From an uncultured Faecalibacterium sp. (lineage in GTDB: Bacteria; Bacillota; Clostridia; Oscillospirales; Ruminococcaceae): a stretch of 64,000 nt of DNA. The stretch lies in assembly GCA_934561485.1 (NCBI GenBank), contig CAKTGS010000002.1, forward strand, positions 1 through 64,000, in the 5' to 3' direction. Both the position numbers and the translations under genes were made by a program. Shown here piece after piece: positions 43,326 through 52,492 of the stretch (within the stretch, counting starts at the first letter, position 1; each line of letters begins with the position of its first letter). The notes under the pieces were generated by a model. The model was not told the DNA's origin. It was given only the letters and a program-made list of their open reading frames with translations, and ran no database searches.

Positions 43326-45077
43326 ATGATCAAAAAGCTTGTGTCACATCTGGGCGGGTACAAGCGCGCCGCAGTTTTGACGCCGCTCTTTGCGGCTCTG
43401 GAAGCCGTGATGGATGTGCTGCTGCCCACCATCATGGCCTTTATCATTGACCAGGGCATCGAAAAGGGCGATATGAACGCCATCATCAAGTACGGCCTGC
43501 TCACCTTCCTGGTGGCTGCCGTGGCACTGGTGCTGGGCGTGCTGGCGGGCAAGTACGCCGCCGAGGCATCCACCGGCTTTGCCGGCAACCTGCGCGATGC
43601 CATGTACGAAAATATCCAGCATTATTCCTTTTCCAACATCGACAAATTCTCCACGGCAGGCCTGGTCACCCGTATGACCACCGATGTGACCAACGTGCAG
43701 AACGCCTTCCAGATGATCCTGCGCATGTGCGTGCGCGCCCCGGTGCATCTGGTGTTTGCCATGTTCATGGCCGTGGTCATCGGCGGCCCGCTGTCGCTGG
43801 TGTTCGTGGTGGCGGTGGCTTTTCTGGTGGCAGTGCTGGCGGCCATCATGATCCCCACCTTCCGTATTTTCGACCGGGTGTTCAAGAACTACGATAACCT
43901 CAACGCCTCGGTGCAGGAGAATGTCTCTGCCATCCGCGTGGTCAAAAGCTTCGTGCGCGAGGGCTTCGAGAACGAAAAATACACCGCCGCCTGCGAGAGC
44001 CTGTACAAGCAGTTCGTCAACGCCGAAAGCCGCCTGAGCTTCAATAACCCCGCCATGCTGGTGGCGGTGTACGGCTGCAACATCGCGCTGAGCTGGTTCG
44101 GCGCCAAGTATGTGCTGCACGGTGCCATTACCACCGGCCAGCTGAACGCCCTGTTCGGCTATATCATGAACATCCTCATGGCACTGATGATGCTGAGCAT
44201 GGCCTTTGTCATGATCGCCATGTCCGCCGCCTCTGCCAAGCGTATCGTGGAAGTGCTGGACGAGACCACCGACCTGCCCCCGGCCAAGGCTCCGGTGCAG
44301 CAGGTGAAGGACGGCGGCATCGAGTTTGATCACGTTACCTTTAAGTATAAGCATGGCAGCGGCCAGCCGGTGCTCAACGACATTACCTTCCGCATCAGGC
44401 CCGGCGAGACCCTGGGCATCATCGGCGGCACCGGCAGTGCAAAGTCCAGCCTGGTGCAGCTGATCCCCCGCCTGTACGATGCCGAGAGCGGCACCGTAAA
44501 GGTGGGCGGCGTGGATGTGCGGGACTACAACCTGGACGTGCTGCGCCATGAGGTCTCCATGGTTCTGCAGAAGAACGTGTTGTTCAGCGGCACCATTCTG
44601 GACAACCTGCGCTGGGGCGATGAGAACGCCAGCGAGGAAGAGTGCATCCGCGTGGCCAAGCTGGCCTGCGCCGATGAGTTCATCGAGCGCTTCCCGGACA
44701 AGTACAACACTTGGATCGAGCAGGGCGGCTCCAATGTGTCCGGCGGCCAGAAGCAGCGCCTGACCATTGCCCGCGCCCTGCTGCGCAAGCCCAAGGTGCT
44801 GATCCTGGATGACTCCACCAGCGCTGTGGATACCGCCACCGATGCCAAGATCCGCAAGGCCTTCCGGGAAGAGATCCCCGGCACCACCAAGATCATCATT
44901 GCACAGCGCATTTCCTCCGTGCAGGATGCAGACCGCATCCTGGTGCTGGACAACGGTCAGATCAACGGCCTGGGCACCCACGAGGAACTGCTGAAAACCA
45001 ATGCCATTTATCAGGAAGTTTACAACAGCCAGACCCAGGGCGGCGGCGACTTCGACAAGCAGGGAGGTGAGCAGTAA
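43326..45077 (+). CDS. ABC exporter half-transporter, degenerate-site subunit
   Basis: 583 residues: six-helix transmembrane domain (about 1-300) and ATPase domain. Walker A reads GGTGSAKSS with Ala where the second-to-last Gly is usual; signature NVSGGQKQRL is canonical; Walker B is VLILDDSTSAVD, with Asp in place of the catalytic Glu. Together with the partner gene this is the asymmetric arrangement of heterodimeric multidrug exporters (BmrC/LmrC type), where one ATP site is inactive. It shares its last base with the start of the partner. Confidence 0.9.
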   Translation: MIKKLVSHLGGYKRAAVLTPLFAALEAVMDVLLPTIMAFIIDQGIEKGDMNAIIKYGLLTFLVAAVALVLGVLAGKYAAEASTGFAGNLRDAMYENIQHYSFSNIDKFSTAGLVTRMTTDVTNVQNAFQMILRMCVRAPVHLVFAMFMAVVIGGPLSLVFVVAVAFLVAVLAAIMIPTFRIFDRVFKNYDNLNASVQENVSAIRVVKSFVREGFENEKYTAACESLYKQFVNAESRLSFNNPAMLVAVYGCNIALSWFGAKYVLHGAITTGQLNALFGYIMNILMALMMLSMAFVMIAMSAASAKRIVEVLDETTDLPPAKAPVQQVKDGGIEFDHVTFKYKHGSGQPVLNDITFRIRPGETLGIIGGTGSAKSSLVQLIPRLYDAESGTVKVGGVDVRDYNLDVLRHEVSMVLQKNVLFSGTILDNLRWGDENASEEECIRVAKLACADEFIERFPDKYNTWIEQGGSNVSGGQKQRLTIARALLRKPKVLILDDSTSAVDTATDAKIRKAFREEIPGTTKIIIAQRISSVQDADRILVLDNGQINGLGTHEELLKTNAIYQEVYNSQTQGGGDFDKQGGEQ

Positions 45078-46999
45078 TGGCACAGGTCAAAGAGGTAAAA
45101 GGCCCCGGCGGCCCCCGCGGCATGGGCCCCAAGCCCAAAGTGGAAAACCCGGGCCTGCTGCTCAAGCGCATCATGGGCGAAGTGTTCCGGCACTATCTGC
45201 CCCACTGCATCCTGGTGCTGGTGTGCATCGTGGTCAGCGCGCTGGCCAATGTGCAGGCCAGCCTGTTCCTGCAGACCCTGATGGACGATTACATCGTGCC
45301 CATGACCCAGCAGCAGAACCCCGATTTTGCCCCGCTGGCAGCAGCACTGGTGCGGGTGGGCATCATCTACGTCATCGGCATTCTGGCTGCCTGGCTCAAT
45401 GCCCGCACCATGGTCAACGTGACCCAGGGCACCCTGCGCAACCTGCGCATCCAGCTGTTTACCCACATGGAGAGCCTGCCCATCTCCTATTTTGACACCC
45501 ATCCCCACGGCGATATCATGTCTGTGTACACCAACGATGTGGATACCCTGCGCCAGATGCTCAGCCAGAGCATCCCGCAGCTGGTGTCCAGCGTCATCAC
45601 CATTGTGTCGGTGTTTGCAAGCATGTGTATGCTCAGCTGGCAGCTTACCGTGGTTACCATGCTCATGGTGGCCCTGATGCTGTTCTGCTCCAAAAAGATC
45701 ACCCAGCAGTCCGGCAAGTATTTCATCCAGCAGCAGCGGGACCTGGGCAAGGTGAACGGCTACATTGAAGAGATGATGGAAGGCCAGAAGGTGGTCAAGG
45801 TGTTCACCCACGAGCAGAAGGCGCTGGAAGGCTTCCGGGAACTGAACAACAAGCTGAAGGACAGCGCCAACAAGGCCAACAGCTTTGCCAACATCATGAT
45901 GCCCATCAATGCCCAGCTGGGCAACATCAGCTATGCCGTCTGCGCACTGGCCGGTGCGGCCATGGCGGTCAGCGGCATCGGCGGCACCACCCTGGGCACC
46001 GTGGTGGCCTTCCTGGCGCTGAACAAGAGCTTCAACATGCCCATCAGCCAGGTGTCCATGCAGGCCAACAGCATCATCATGGCACTGGCCGGTGCCGAGC
46101 GCATTTTCAAGATGATGGACGAACCCGGCGAGACCGATGAGGGCTACGTGACCCTGGTCAACGCCAACTACGACAAAAACGACAACCTGGTGGAGACCAC
46201 CGAGCGCACCGGTATCTGGGCCTGGAAGCACCCCCACCACGATGGCACCACCACCTACCACAAACTGGAAGGCGACATCACCTTTACGGATGTGGACTTT
46301 GGCTATGTGCCGGGCAAGACGGTGCTGCACGACATCAACCTGTATGGCCGCCCGGGCCAGAAGATCGCCTTTGTCGGCTCCACCGGTGCCGGCAAGACCA
46401 CCATCACCAACCTGATCAACCGCTTCTACGACATTCAGGAAGGCAAGATCCGGTACGATGGCATCAACATCCACAAGATCAAAAAGGCAGACCTGCGCCG
46501 CTCCCTGGGCATTGTGCTGCAGGACACCCACCTGTTCACCGGCACGGTCATGGAGAACATCCGCTACGGACGGCTGGAGGCCACCGATGAAGAGTGCATC
46601 GCCGCCGCCAAGCTGGCCAACGCCGATGGCTTTATCCGGCGTCTGCCGGAGGGTTACAACACCCTGCTCACCGGCGATGGTGCCAACCTGTCCCAGGGTC
46701 AGCGCCAGCTGCTGGCCATTGCCCGTGCGGCCGTTGCAGACCCGCCGGTGCTGATTTTGGACGAAGCAACGTCTTCCATTGATACCCGCACCGAGGCGCT
46801 GGTGCAGCGCGGCATGGACGGCCTGATGTACGGCCGCACCAGCTTTGTCATTGCGCACCGCCTGTCCACTGTCCGCAATGCCGACTGCATCGCGGTGCTG
46901 GAGCAGGGCCGCATCATTGAGCGCGGCAGCCACGATGAGCTGATCGCCAAGAAGGGCAAGTATTACCAGCTCTACACCGGCAATCTGGCCGAAAACTGA
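45077..46999 (+). CDS. ABC exporter half-transporter, catalytic subunit
   Basis: 640 residues. Six membrane helices, then an insertion of ~45 residues before the ATPase (NANYDKNDNLVETTERTGIWAW), Walker A GSTGAGKTT, signature NLSQGQRQL and Walker B LILDEATSSID with the catalytic Glu. It supplies the active ATPase site for the heterodimer with the preceding protein. The N-terminus is hydrophilic and Pro/Gly/Lys-rich and has no C39 peptidase domain, so it is not a bacteriocin-processing transporter. Confidence 0.91.
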   Translation: MAQVKEVKGPGGPRGMGPKPKVENPGLLLKRIMGEVFRHYLPHCILVLVCIVVSALANVQASLFLQTLMDDYIVPMTQQQNPDFAPLAAALVRVGIIYVIGILAAWLNARTMVNVTQGTLRNLRIQLFTHMESLPISYFDTHPHGDIMSVYTNDVDTLRQMLSQSIPQLVSSVITIVSVFASMCMLSWQLTVVTMLMVALMLFCSKKITQQSGKYFIQQQRDLGKVNGYIEEMMEGQKVVKVFTHEQKALEGFRELNNKLKDSANKANSFANIMMPINAQLGNISYAVCALAGAAMAVSGIGGTTLGTVVAFLALNKSFNMPISQVSMQANSIIMALAGAERIFKMMDEPGETDEGYVTLVNANYDKNDNLVETTERTGIWAWKHPHHDGTTTYHKLEGDITFTDVDFGYVPGKTVLHDINLYGRPGQKIAFVGSTGAGKTTITNLINRFYDIQEGKIRYDGINIHKIKKADLRRSLGIVLQDTHLFTGTVMENIRYGRLEATDEECIAAAKLANADGFIRRLPEGYNTLLTGDGANLSQGQRQLLAIARAAVADPPVLILDEATSSIDTRTEALVQRGMDGLMYGRTSFVIAHRLSTVRNADCIAVLEQGRIIERGSHDELIAKKGKYYQLYTGNLAEN

Positions 47000-47018
47000 G
47001 CAATTCCCTACCTCCTCA

Positions 47019-47052
47019 AGGGCGGGCGCAGCAGTGCGTCCGCCCCTTTTTT
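47019..47052 (+). terminator. Terminator of ABC exporter operon
   Basis: GGGCGGGCGC / GCGTCCGCCC hairpin followed by six T. Confidence 0.9.
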
Positions 47053-47125
47053 GTGCTGGAAAAGCCCCCGGTGCGGGATGGGAAAAAGCTGCAGAACAGA
47101 AAATGATTTACAAAAATACAAATGC

Positions 47126-47155
47126 TTGACAAGAAAGTGCATCCGGCGATATAAT
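47126..47155 (+). promoter_or_regulatory. Promoter of exopolysaccharide operon
   Basis: TTGACA (47126-47131), 18-base spacer, TATAAT (47150-47155); about 70 bases before the first leader-peptide gene. Confidence 0.8.
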
Positions 47156-47226
47156 CTGATGAGATATTATGGCAAACAACGCTGTTTTTTGCACAAAAGT
47201 GCAGCAGACAAGAAAGGCGGAAGCGG

Positions 47227-47532
47227 ATGAATTATCCTGCGGAATATATTGTACTGGAAGCAGAGGAAATGACCTATCTGGAAGGCGGCAGCATTTATAC
47301 GGTCGGCCAGAAGGTATTCGATACGCTTTACAAATCATTTGCGAATAAATGCCAGACACAGTTTCTGAACAGCCTGCGCGGCATGGTGTGGAATTGCCTG
47401 CAGCAGCAGAGCCTGCAGCCGGTGGAGGAATTCGGAAAGGATTTTATAAATCTTTCCCTGGCCAAAAAGGCTACCTTCCTGTACGGCGGGTACGTTGTGG
47501 GCAAAACCACGGTTGAGCTGTGGAATGCCTGA
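47227..47532 (+). CDS. Double-glycine-leader peptide, paralogue 1
   Basis: 101 residues. Residues 1-21 look like a secretion leader ending in Gly-Gly (MNYPAEY...EEMTYLEGG), and match residue for residue the spacing of the leader at 51149 (MVYPCVY...EEMTYLSGG). The 80-residue remainder is amphipathic and shares the order VWN-LQQ-SLQPV-GK-S-A-YG-Y with its paralogue. Such leaders direct export and cleavage by C39-peptidase ABC transporters; none is encoded nearby. First gene of the exopolysaccharide operon. Function unknown: bacteriocin-like, signal or surface-assembly peptide. Confidence 0.72.
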   Translation: MNYPAEYIVLEAEEMTYLEGGSIYTVGQKVFDTLYKSFANKCQTQFLNSLRGMVWNCLQQQSLQPVEEFGKDFINLSLAKKATFLYGGYVVGKTTVELWNA

Positions 47533-47543
47533 CCCCCTGACCG

Positions 47544-48323
47544 ATGATGCAGAATGTAAAGCTCCTGGTGGCGATGCACAAGCCCTACGCGCTGCCGGGA
47601 GAGGAGATCTATTGCCCCATTCAGGTGGGCGGGGCGCATATTCCGGGGCTGGAGCAGGCTTTGCGGGATGACACCGGCGAAAACATTGCCGCCAAAAACA
47701 GCTCCTACTGTGAGCTGACGGCGCTGTACTGGGCCTGGAAAAACCTGGATGCGGATTACATCGGGCTGGTGCATTACCGGCGCTACTTTGCGGGGCGGCA
47801 CCCGGCGTGCAGCAAAACCGGCCGCATTGCCACCGGGGCCGAGATCGAAGCGGCACTGGAACAGGCACCGGTGATCCTGCCGCGCAAGCGGAATTACTGG
47901 ATCGAGACCACCTATTCCCAATATGCCCATGCGCACCACAAAGAGGATCTGGACACGGTGCGGCAGATCCTGGCCGAGCAGTGCCCGGCCTATCTGCCGG
48001 CCTTTGCGGCGGTCATGGGCCGCACGGACGGGCACCGCTTCAACATGATGGTGATGCGCCGGGACCTGCTGGATGCCTACTGCACCTGGCTGTTTGCGGT
48101 GCTGGCCGAAGCCGAGCAGCGCATGGACATCCGGGGCTACGATGCCTACAACCGGCGGGTGTACGGTTTTCTGGGAGAGCGGCTGCTGGATGTTTGGGTG
48201 GAAACGAACCATGTGCCCTACACCGAGCTGCCTATGGTCTTTCTGGAAAACCAGCACTGGCTCAAAAAAGGCACAGCCTTTCTGCGGCGGAAGTTCCGCG
48301 GGGAACGCGCCGAGCTGCGCTGA
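47544..48323 (+). CDS. DUF4422 domain glycosyltransferase
   Basis: 259 residues. The start VKLLVAMHKPYALPGEEIYCPIQVGG and the core AAKNSSYCELTALYWAWKNLDADYIGLVHYRRYF are diagnostic of DUF4422, a group found in capsule and exopolysaccharide clusters and regarded as glycosyltransferases. RTDGHRFNMMVMRRDLLDAYC and the later RLLDVWVETN also fit. ATG 47544 or 47547; either is 11-14 bases after the first peptide gene. Confidence 0.88.
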   Translation: MMQNVKLLVAMHKPYALPGEEIYCPIQVGGAHIPGLEQALRDDTGENIAAKNSSYCELTALYWAWKNLDADYIGLVHYRRYFAGRHPACSKTGRIATGAEIEAALEQAPVILPRKRNYWIETTYSQYAHAHHKEDLDTVRQILAEQCPAYLPAFAAVMGRTDGHRFNMMVMRRDLLDAYCTWLFAVLAEAEQRMDIRGYDAYNRRVYGFLGERLLDVWVETNHVPYTELPMVFLENQHWLKKGTAFLRRKFRGERAELR

Positions 48324-48347
48324 CCCCCGCACAAAAGAGGAGAATGC

Positions 48348-49547
48348 ATGGCTTTTTACATAGTGGGCACCCTGGTGTCCTGTATGCTGGCGGTGTGGAT
48401 GCAAAAGCAGGATGCCCTGCTGCCCGGCGGGGATTCCGCCCGGCGGCGCTGGCAGAAGATCCTGCTCTGCGGCTTGCCGCTGACCCTGCTCAGTGCTATG
48501 CGCTGGGGGCCGGGCACCGACTTTTACTACACCTATCTGCCGGAGTTCCGGGCGCTGCAGTGGCTGCGGGCCGGCGGCGGGGAGCAGCTGTGTGAAGAGC
48601 TGTTCCGGCCGCTGCTGGGGTTTCTGAATCAGACGCTGGGCCTGCATAAGGAGCCGGAAGGCGTGCTGCAGTATTATCTCAGGGTGCTGAGCAAAAGCGA
48701 GCCGGGCTACCGCGCCCTGATGGAGCTGGATGTGCTGCTGGGCGGGCAGTTCCGGGTGGTGGTTGCGGTGACCTCGGTGATCATCGGGGTCTGCGTGTTC
48801 TACGCCATTTTTACCCAGAGCACAAACCCGGTGCTGGCCATTTACCTGTATGTGGCCACCAGCAATTATTTTCTGAGCCTGAACATTGTCCGCCAGTACG
48901 TGGCCATTGCCATCGGGCTGGTGGCGCTGCAGTTTGCAAAGGAGCGGTGCCTCTGGGCGTTTCTGCTCTGCGTGGCGCTGGCCATGACCTTTCACACCAC
49001 AGCGGTGCTGCTGCTGCCATGTTATTTTCTGGGCCGTGTGGAGCTGAAGCCCCGGTACGCGGTACTGCTGGTGGCACTGACCTTTACGGGGTCCGGCGTG
49101 CTGGGCACGGCGGCGGCCTGGCTGATGCCCCGCATCGGGTTGGGGTACTATGCACGCTACCTTGGCTCCAAATGGGACGATGGCAGGCTGGAAGTTATCC
49201 TGCTTGCCATCAACCTGTGCGTGCTGCTGTTCAGCAGCTGGTACTGGTCTGCCGCCAAAAAGCGGTGCCCCTATTTTATCCTGTGGTACAACATGACCCT
49301 GCTGGGCACGCTGGCCCTGGCTTTGTCGGGGGTGCTGCCGCTGATGAAGCGGGTGAACTACTACTACGCGGCCCCGCAGTTTTTGCTGCTGCCGGAGGTT
49401 TTGCAGGCCGAAGAGGATGCAAAGCGCCGCCGCATTTTAACGGTGCTGATCGTGCTGGCCTTTGCCGCCGAAACGATCGTGGCCGTTGGCATTTACAACA
49501 AGAACGGTGTGCTGCCGTATCAGGTGCGCGCCGGATCAAACGGATAA
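48348..49547 (+). CDS. EpsG/Wzy-like polysaccharide polymerase
   Basis: 399 residues, ten or more membrane segments. RWGPGTDFYYTYLPEF in the first outer loop and NYFLSLNIVRQYVAIAIGLVALQFA / ALAMTFHTTAVLLLPCYFLG are typical of the EpsG family, which polymerises undecaprenyl-linked repeat units. AGAGGAG precedes the ATG. Middle gene of the exopolysaccharide operon. Confidence 0.85.
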   Translation: MAFYIVGTLVSCMLAVWMQKQDALLPGGDSARRRWQKILLCGLPLTLLSAMRWGPGTDFYYTYLPEFRALQWLRAGGGEQLCEELFRPLLGFLNQTLGLHKEPEGVLQYYLRVLSKSEPGYRALMELDVLLGGQFRVVVAVTSVIIGVCVFYAIFTQSTNPVLAIYLYVATSNYFLSLNIVRQYVAIAIGLVALQFAKERCLWAFLLCVALAMTFHTTAVLLLPCYFLGRVELKPRYAVLLVALTFTGSGVLGTAAAWLMPRIGLGYYARYLGSKWDDGRLEVILLAINLCVLLFSSWYWSAAKKRCPYFILWYNMTLLGTLALALSGVLPLMKRVNYYYAAPQFLLLPEVLQAEEDAKRRRILTVLIVLAFAAETIVAVGIYNKNGVLPYQVRAGSNG

Positions 49548-49562
49548 AGGAAACAAGGAATT

Positions 49563-50195
49563 ATGTCCCAAACAGCGATCCGAACCAAACCTTTATATCT
49601 TGCAGCAAAGCGTGTGTTTGATGCAGCGGCAAGCGCCGTTGCTTTGGTAGTCCTCTCGCCGGTATTCCTGGTGGTGGCGGTGCTGATCCTGTGCGAGGAC
49701 GGCCGCCCGATCCTTTACAAGCAGGAGCGCGTGGGCCGGAATGGCGTGCCGTTTCAGATGTACAAGTTCCGTACCATGCGGGTGGATGCAGACGACCTTC
49801 TGACACCGGAGCAACGCCGGGAGTACCAGCAGGAATTCAAGCTGGAACACGACCCGCGGGTGACCCGCATCGGCCGCACGCTGCGCCTGTCCAGCCTGGA
49901 TGAGCTGCCGCAGCTGCTCAATATTTTAAAGGGAGATATGAGCTTTGTGGGGCCGCGCCCCATCATTGAGAGGGAATTTGACAACTACACGGAGGAAGAA
50001 ATCCGGGAGTTCCAGAGTCTGAAGCCGGGCCTGACCGGCTACTGGCAGGCCTTTGCCCGCAACGATGCCACTTATCAGAGCGGAGAGCGGCAGACCATGG
50101 AGATGTATTACGTCCGGAATGCATCGGTGTGGCTGGATGTTCGTATTTTGTTCAAAACTGTTGATGCGGTCGTTCATAAATCGGGTGTAAAATAA
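49563..50195 (+). CDS. Undecaprenyl-phosphate sugar phosphotransferase (short WcaJ/EpsL type)
   Basis: 210 residues. It starts glycan repeat-unit synthesis by moving a sugar-1-phosphate onto undecaprenyl phosphate. One membrane helix at about 15-38, then ILYKQERVGRNGVPFQMYKFRTM, the RIGRTLRLSSLDELPQLLNILKGDMSFVGPRP signature with the catalytic Asp-Glu pair, and GLTGYWQAF. It is the short monotopic form without the CoA-like N-terminal domain. Which sugar is used cannot be told. Confidence 0.92.
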   Translation: MSQTAIRTKPLYLAAKRVFDAAASAVALVVLSPVFLVVAVLILCEDGRPILYKQERVGRNGVPFQMYKFRTMRVDADDLLTPEQRREYQQEFKLEHDPRVTRIGRTLRLSSLDELPQLLNILKGDMSFVGPRPIIEREFDNYTEEEIREFQSLKPGLTGYWQAFARNDATYQSGERQTMEMYYVRNASVWLDVRILFKTVDAVVHKSGVK

Positions 50196-50226
50196 AATCG
50201 ACTACGCCAAAAAGGAAGCGGATTTT

Positions 50227-51078
50227 ATGAATGGATCTTGGAAAAAAATTCTCGCGGGGGGCTGCCTGTGCGCTGCAACGGCGGCGATCCTCTGGTGCGC
50301 CGGGGTAAACAGCAACACCGGTTTTCTGATGCGTGTGATTGACGAAACGCAGTCGCAGGTCCGGCAGGCTGTGGAAGAGGCGGCTTCCCTGGGAGCAGAC
50401 TCTTCGCTGCAGGACGAGGTCGAGGAACTGGCACCGTCCGCTTCGGAGGCGGCAGGCAGCAGTGCCGCACAGCCGGAAACGCCGGAAGAGCTTGCGCAGG
50501 AAAACACGGCGGCTTCCACGGAAGAAGCCGCTTCCGGCAGTACGGCGGCCTCCGAGCCGTCCACGGCAGAGAGCAATGCCTCCCACTCCCATGCATCCAG
50601 CGAGACCGGCAGTTCTGAGCCGTCCTCCCACCCCGCTTCCCCCGCTGCAGGCTCCTCTTCGGCGGCTGCCTCGCAGGAGGACCCGCAGGCACAGATCGAT
50701 GCCCTGGTGGCGCAGCTGTACACCGTGCAGGACAAGTTTGAGCGGCAGCTGCTGGAGATCATCCGGCAGGCCCATCAGGAATATATGTCCTACCCGGCGG
50801 AGGAGCGCGGCACCGTGAAAAAGGTCACGGTGGTGCTGAGCAAGGTGGGCGACATCAGCACCATGGAGAAGCAGTGCGATGCCGAGGTGAAGCAGATCAC
50901 CGATCAGATGACCACGATCCTCAAGGCGAACGATATGGACACATCCATTGTAAAGGATGTGCAAAAAACCTACAGCGACAAAAAATCTGCCCTGAAAAAG
51001 GAACTGGTGGATCAGACCTACAGCGGCGGCGATGGCAGCGGCACCTCCGGCCACTGGCTGTACGACCGCCTGGGCTGA
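50227..51078 (+). CDS. Secreted or anchored Ser/Ala/Glu-rich protein of unknown function
   Basis: 283 residues. N-terminal signal or anchor at about 6-26 (ILAGGCLCAATAAILWCAG), then a ~120-residue low-complexity region rich in Ser, Ala and Glu, likely disordered, and a C-terminal charged helical domain (about 150-280, DKFERQLLEIIRQAHQEYMSYP, KVTVVLSKVGDISTMEKQCDAEVKQITDQM). Lying in the glycan operon between the priming transferase and the second GG peptide, it is probably extracytoplasmic and linked to export or attachment (inference). Confidence 0.7.
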   Translation: MNGSWKKILAGGCLCAATAAILWCAGVNSNTGFLMRVIDETQSQVRQAVEEAASLGADSSLQDEVEELAPSASEAAGSSAAQPETPEELAQENTAASTEEAASGSTAASEPSTAESNASHSHASSETGSSEPSSHPASPAAGSSSAAASQEDPQAQIDALVAQLYTVQDKFERQLLEIIRQAHQEYMSYPAEERGTVKKVTVVLSKVGDISTMEKQCDAEVKQITDQMTTILKANDMDTSIVKDVQKTYSDKKSALKKELVDQTYSGGDGSGTSGHWLYDRLG

Positions 51079-51148
51079 CCGCCCCGACACAAGCCGAAAA
51101 TGCTGTTTGCGGACAGCATTTCTGAGATAGAACAATGAGGTGAAGATT

Positions 51149-51433
51149 ATGGTTTATCCCTGCGTTTATACCAAGATCCAGGAAGAAGAGATGACCTACC
51201 TTTCCGGTGGTTCTCCGCTGGATGCATTCAACTACCTGCTCGGCGACTGGTTCAAGGATATGCTGATGAGTGACATCCGCAACACGGTGTGGAACAGCCT
51301 GCAGCAGGTCAGCCTGCAGCCGGTGGCCGATACCGGCAAAAAGATTCTGAGCTGGTCCATTCCGGCACAGGCTGCCTATGCATACGGTGCATACCGCCTG
51401 TATCAGATTATCAAACCCATCTGGAAACAGTAA
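51149..51433 (+). CDS. Double-glycine-leader peptide, paralogue 2
   Basis: 94 residues from ATG 51149, chosen because it gives a 21-residue leader in register with the paralogue at 47227; a GTG three codons earlier is possible. Leader ends EEMTYLSGG; the 73-residue core has VWNSLQQVSLQPVADTGKKILSW and ends YGAYRLYQIIKPIWKQ, hydrophobic and basic. Last gene of the exopolysaccharide operon, closed by a terminator. Function unknown. Confidence 0.72.
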   Translation: MVYPCVYTKIQEEEMTYLSGGSPLDAFNYLLGDWFKDMLMSDIRNTVWNSLQQVSLQPVADTGKKILSWSIPAQAAYAYGAYRLYQIIKPIWKQ

Positions 51434-51449
51434 GGCTCCGGCCTGAACC

Positions 51450-51494
51450 GCACCCCGTGCACAGCTTCTTTGCTGCAGCACGGGGTGCTTTTTT
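51450..51494 (+). terminator. Terminator of exopolysaccharide operon
   Basis: GCACCCCGTGC (51450-51460) / GCACGGGGTGC (51478-51488) with six T. Confidence 0.93.
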
Positions 51495-51500
51495 GCGCAC

Positions 51501-51532
51501 AAAAATGCCCTTTGCCGGGGCGGCAAAGGGCA
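51501..51532 (-). terminator. Terminator of zinc-ribbon/SHOCT gene
   Basis: TGCCCTTTGCC / GGCAAAGGGCA hairpin with five T on the minus strand. Confidence 0.9.
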
Positions 51533-51559
51533 GAAAGGCGTCTTGATGGCAGCGGGGCG

Positions 51560-52492
51560 TCAGATGCCCAGCAGCTGCCGTTTTTTGGCGGCAAATTCTT
51601 CGGCGGTCAGCACACCGGCGTCCAGCAGCTCTTTGTACTGGCACAGCTGCTGCACCGTGTCGCTGCTGGCAGGGGCGGATGCTGCAGCCTGGGGGCTGCC
51701 GTCCTGCTGTTCCGGGGCATCGGGGGCCAGCACCAGCATCAGGTTCTTGGCCAGGGTGTACAGGTCGTCTGCCCGCTGCTGGTAGTCGGACAGGTAGTCG
51801 TCAATGCTGGGGCGAGTCTGCTGGAAGGCCGGCCCGTCCATCCGCCACAGCATACTGCCCCAGTACGGGTGCGAGAACTGCAGCTCCACCACAAACTGCC
51901 GGAAGGGCACCGGCACCTCAAAACTGGGCTGGGTGTGGGTGGGCGGCGGTGCGGCCCGGCCGCTGCGCGCGCTGCCAGCCTGGTTGTGCAGGCGGTACAG
52001 CTCTTCCCACCGCTCGTATTCCTGCATCTGCAGGATGTACTGGTTGATCTGCGGGGCCAGGGCGCTGGCCTTGGCAGGCACTTCGCTCTTGTGGCAGCGC
52101 AGGGCAGTGCGGGTGCCCTCAAACAGCGGGGTATTGTCCTCCAGAATGCGGAACGAGCGCAGGTTGGGCGCGTCCATCACCAGTGCGGTATCGTCATCCC
52201 GCAGGCGGAACAGGCCGTGGCTGGTGTCCAGCAGCAGGCTGCCGCTGATGAACCCGAAGGTAAACCGGTAGTTTTCCTGGAACAAACTGCGCAGAGACTG
52301 ATTGGCATCGTAAAACTGCAGGTACTGCTTGAAGTCGGCCAGGCTCATCCGGTCCAGCACACCGTCCGGCAGGTCGATCTTCTGTGCGCACTGCTTGCAG
52401 ATGGGCTTGCCCTCCACACAGGTGGGCAGAATGCGGGGTGTGGGGCTGCCGCACACCGGGCAGGTTTTTTTGTTGTTGGTAAAAAGTCCCAT
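51560..52492 (-). CDS. DUF4428-type zinc-ribbon protein with SHOCT domain
   Basis: 310 residues from the ATG at 52492 (GGAGG 9 bases upstream). N-terminal zinc ribbon CPVCGSPTPRILPTCVEGKPICKQC (two CxxC pairs), a ~200-residue middle part of PH-like appearance (SGSLLLDTSHGLFRLRDDDTALVMDAPNLRSFRIL), an Ala/Gln-rich linker, and a C-terminal SHOCT helix pair (YKELLDAGVLTAEEFAAKKRQLLGI). Cytosolic. Role unknown; SHOCT domains are oligomerisation tags. Monocistronic. Confidence 0.8.
   Translation of the reverse strand: MGLFTNNKKTCPVCGSPTPRILPTCVEGKPICKQCAQKIDLPDGVLDRMSLADFKQYLQFYDANQSLRSLFQENYRFTFGFISGSLLLDTSHGLFRLRDDDTALVMDAPNLRSFRILEDNTPLFEGTRTALRCHKSEVPAKASALAPQINQYILQMQEYERWEELYRLHNQAGSARSGRAAPPPTHTQPSFEVPVPFRQFVVELQFSHPYWGSMLWRMDGPAFQQTRPSIDDYLSDYQQRADDLYTLAKNLMLVLAPDAPEQQDGSPQAAASAPASSDTVQQLCQYKELLDAGVLTAEEFAAKKRQLLGI

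Noticed and set aside
43326-46999. ABC genes as the exporter of the GG-leader peptides
   Set aside because: Neither protein has an N-terminal C39 peptidase domain, and a strong terminator at 47019-47052 separates them from the peptide operon.
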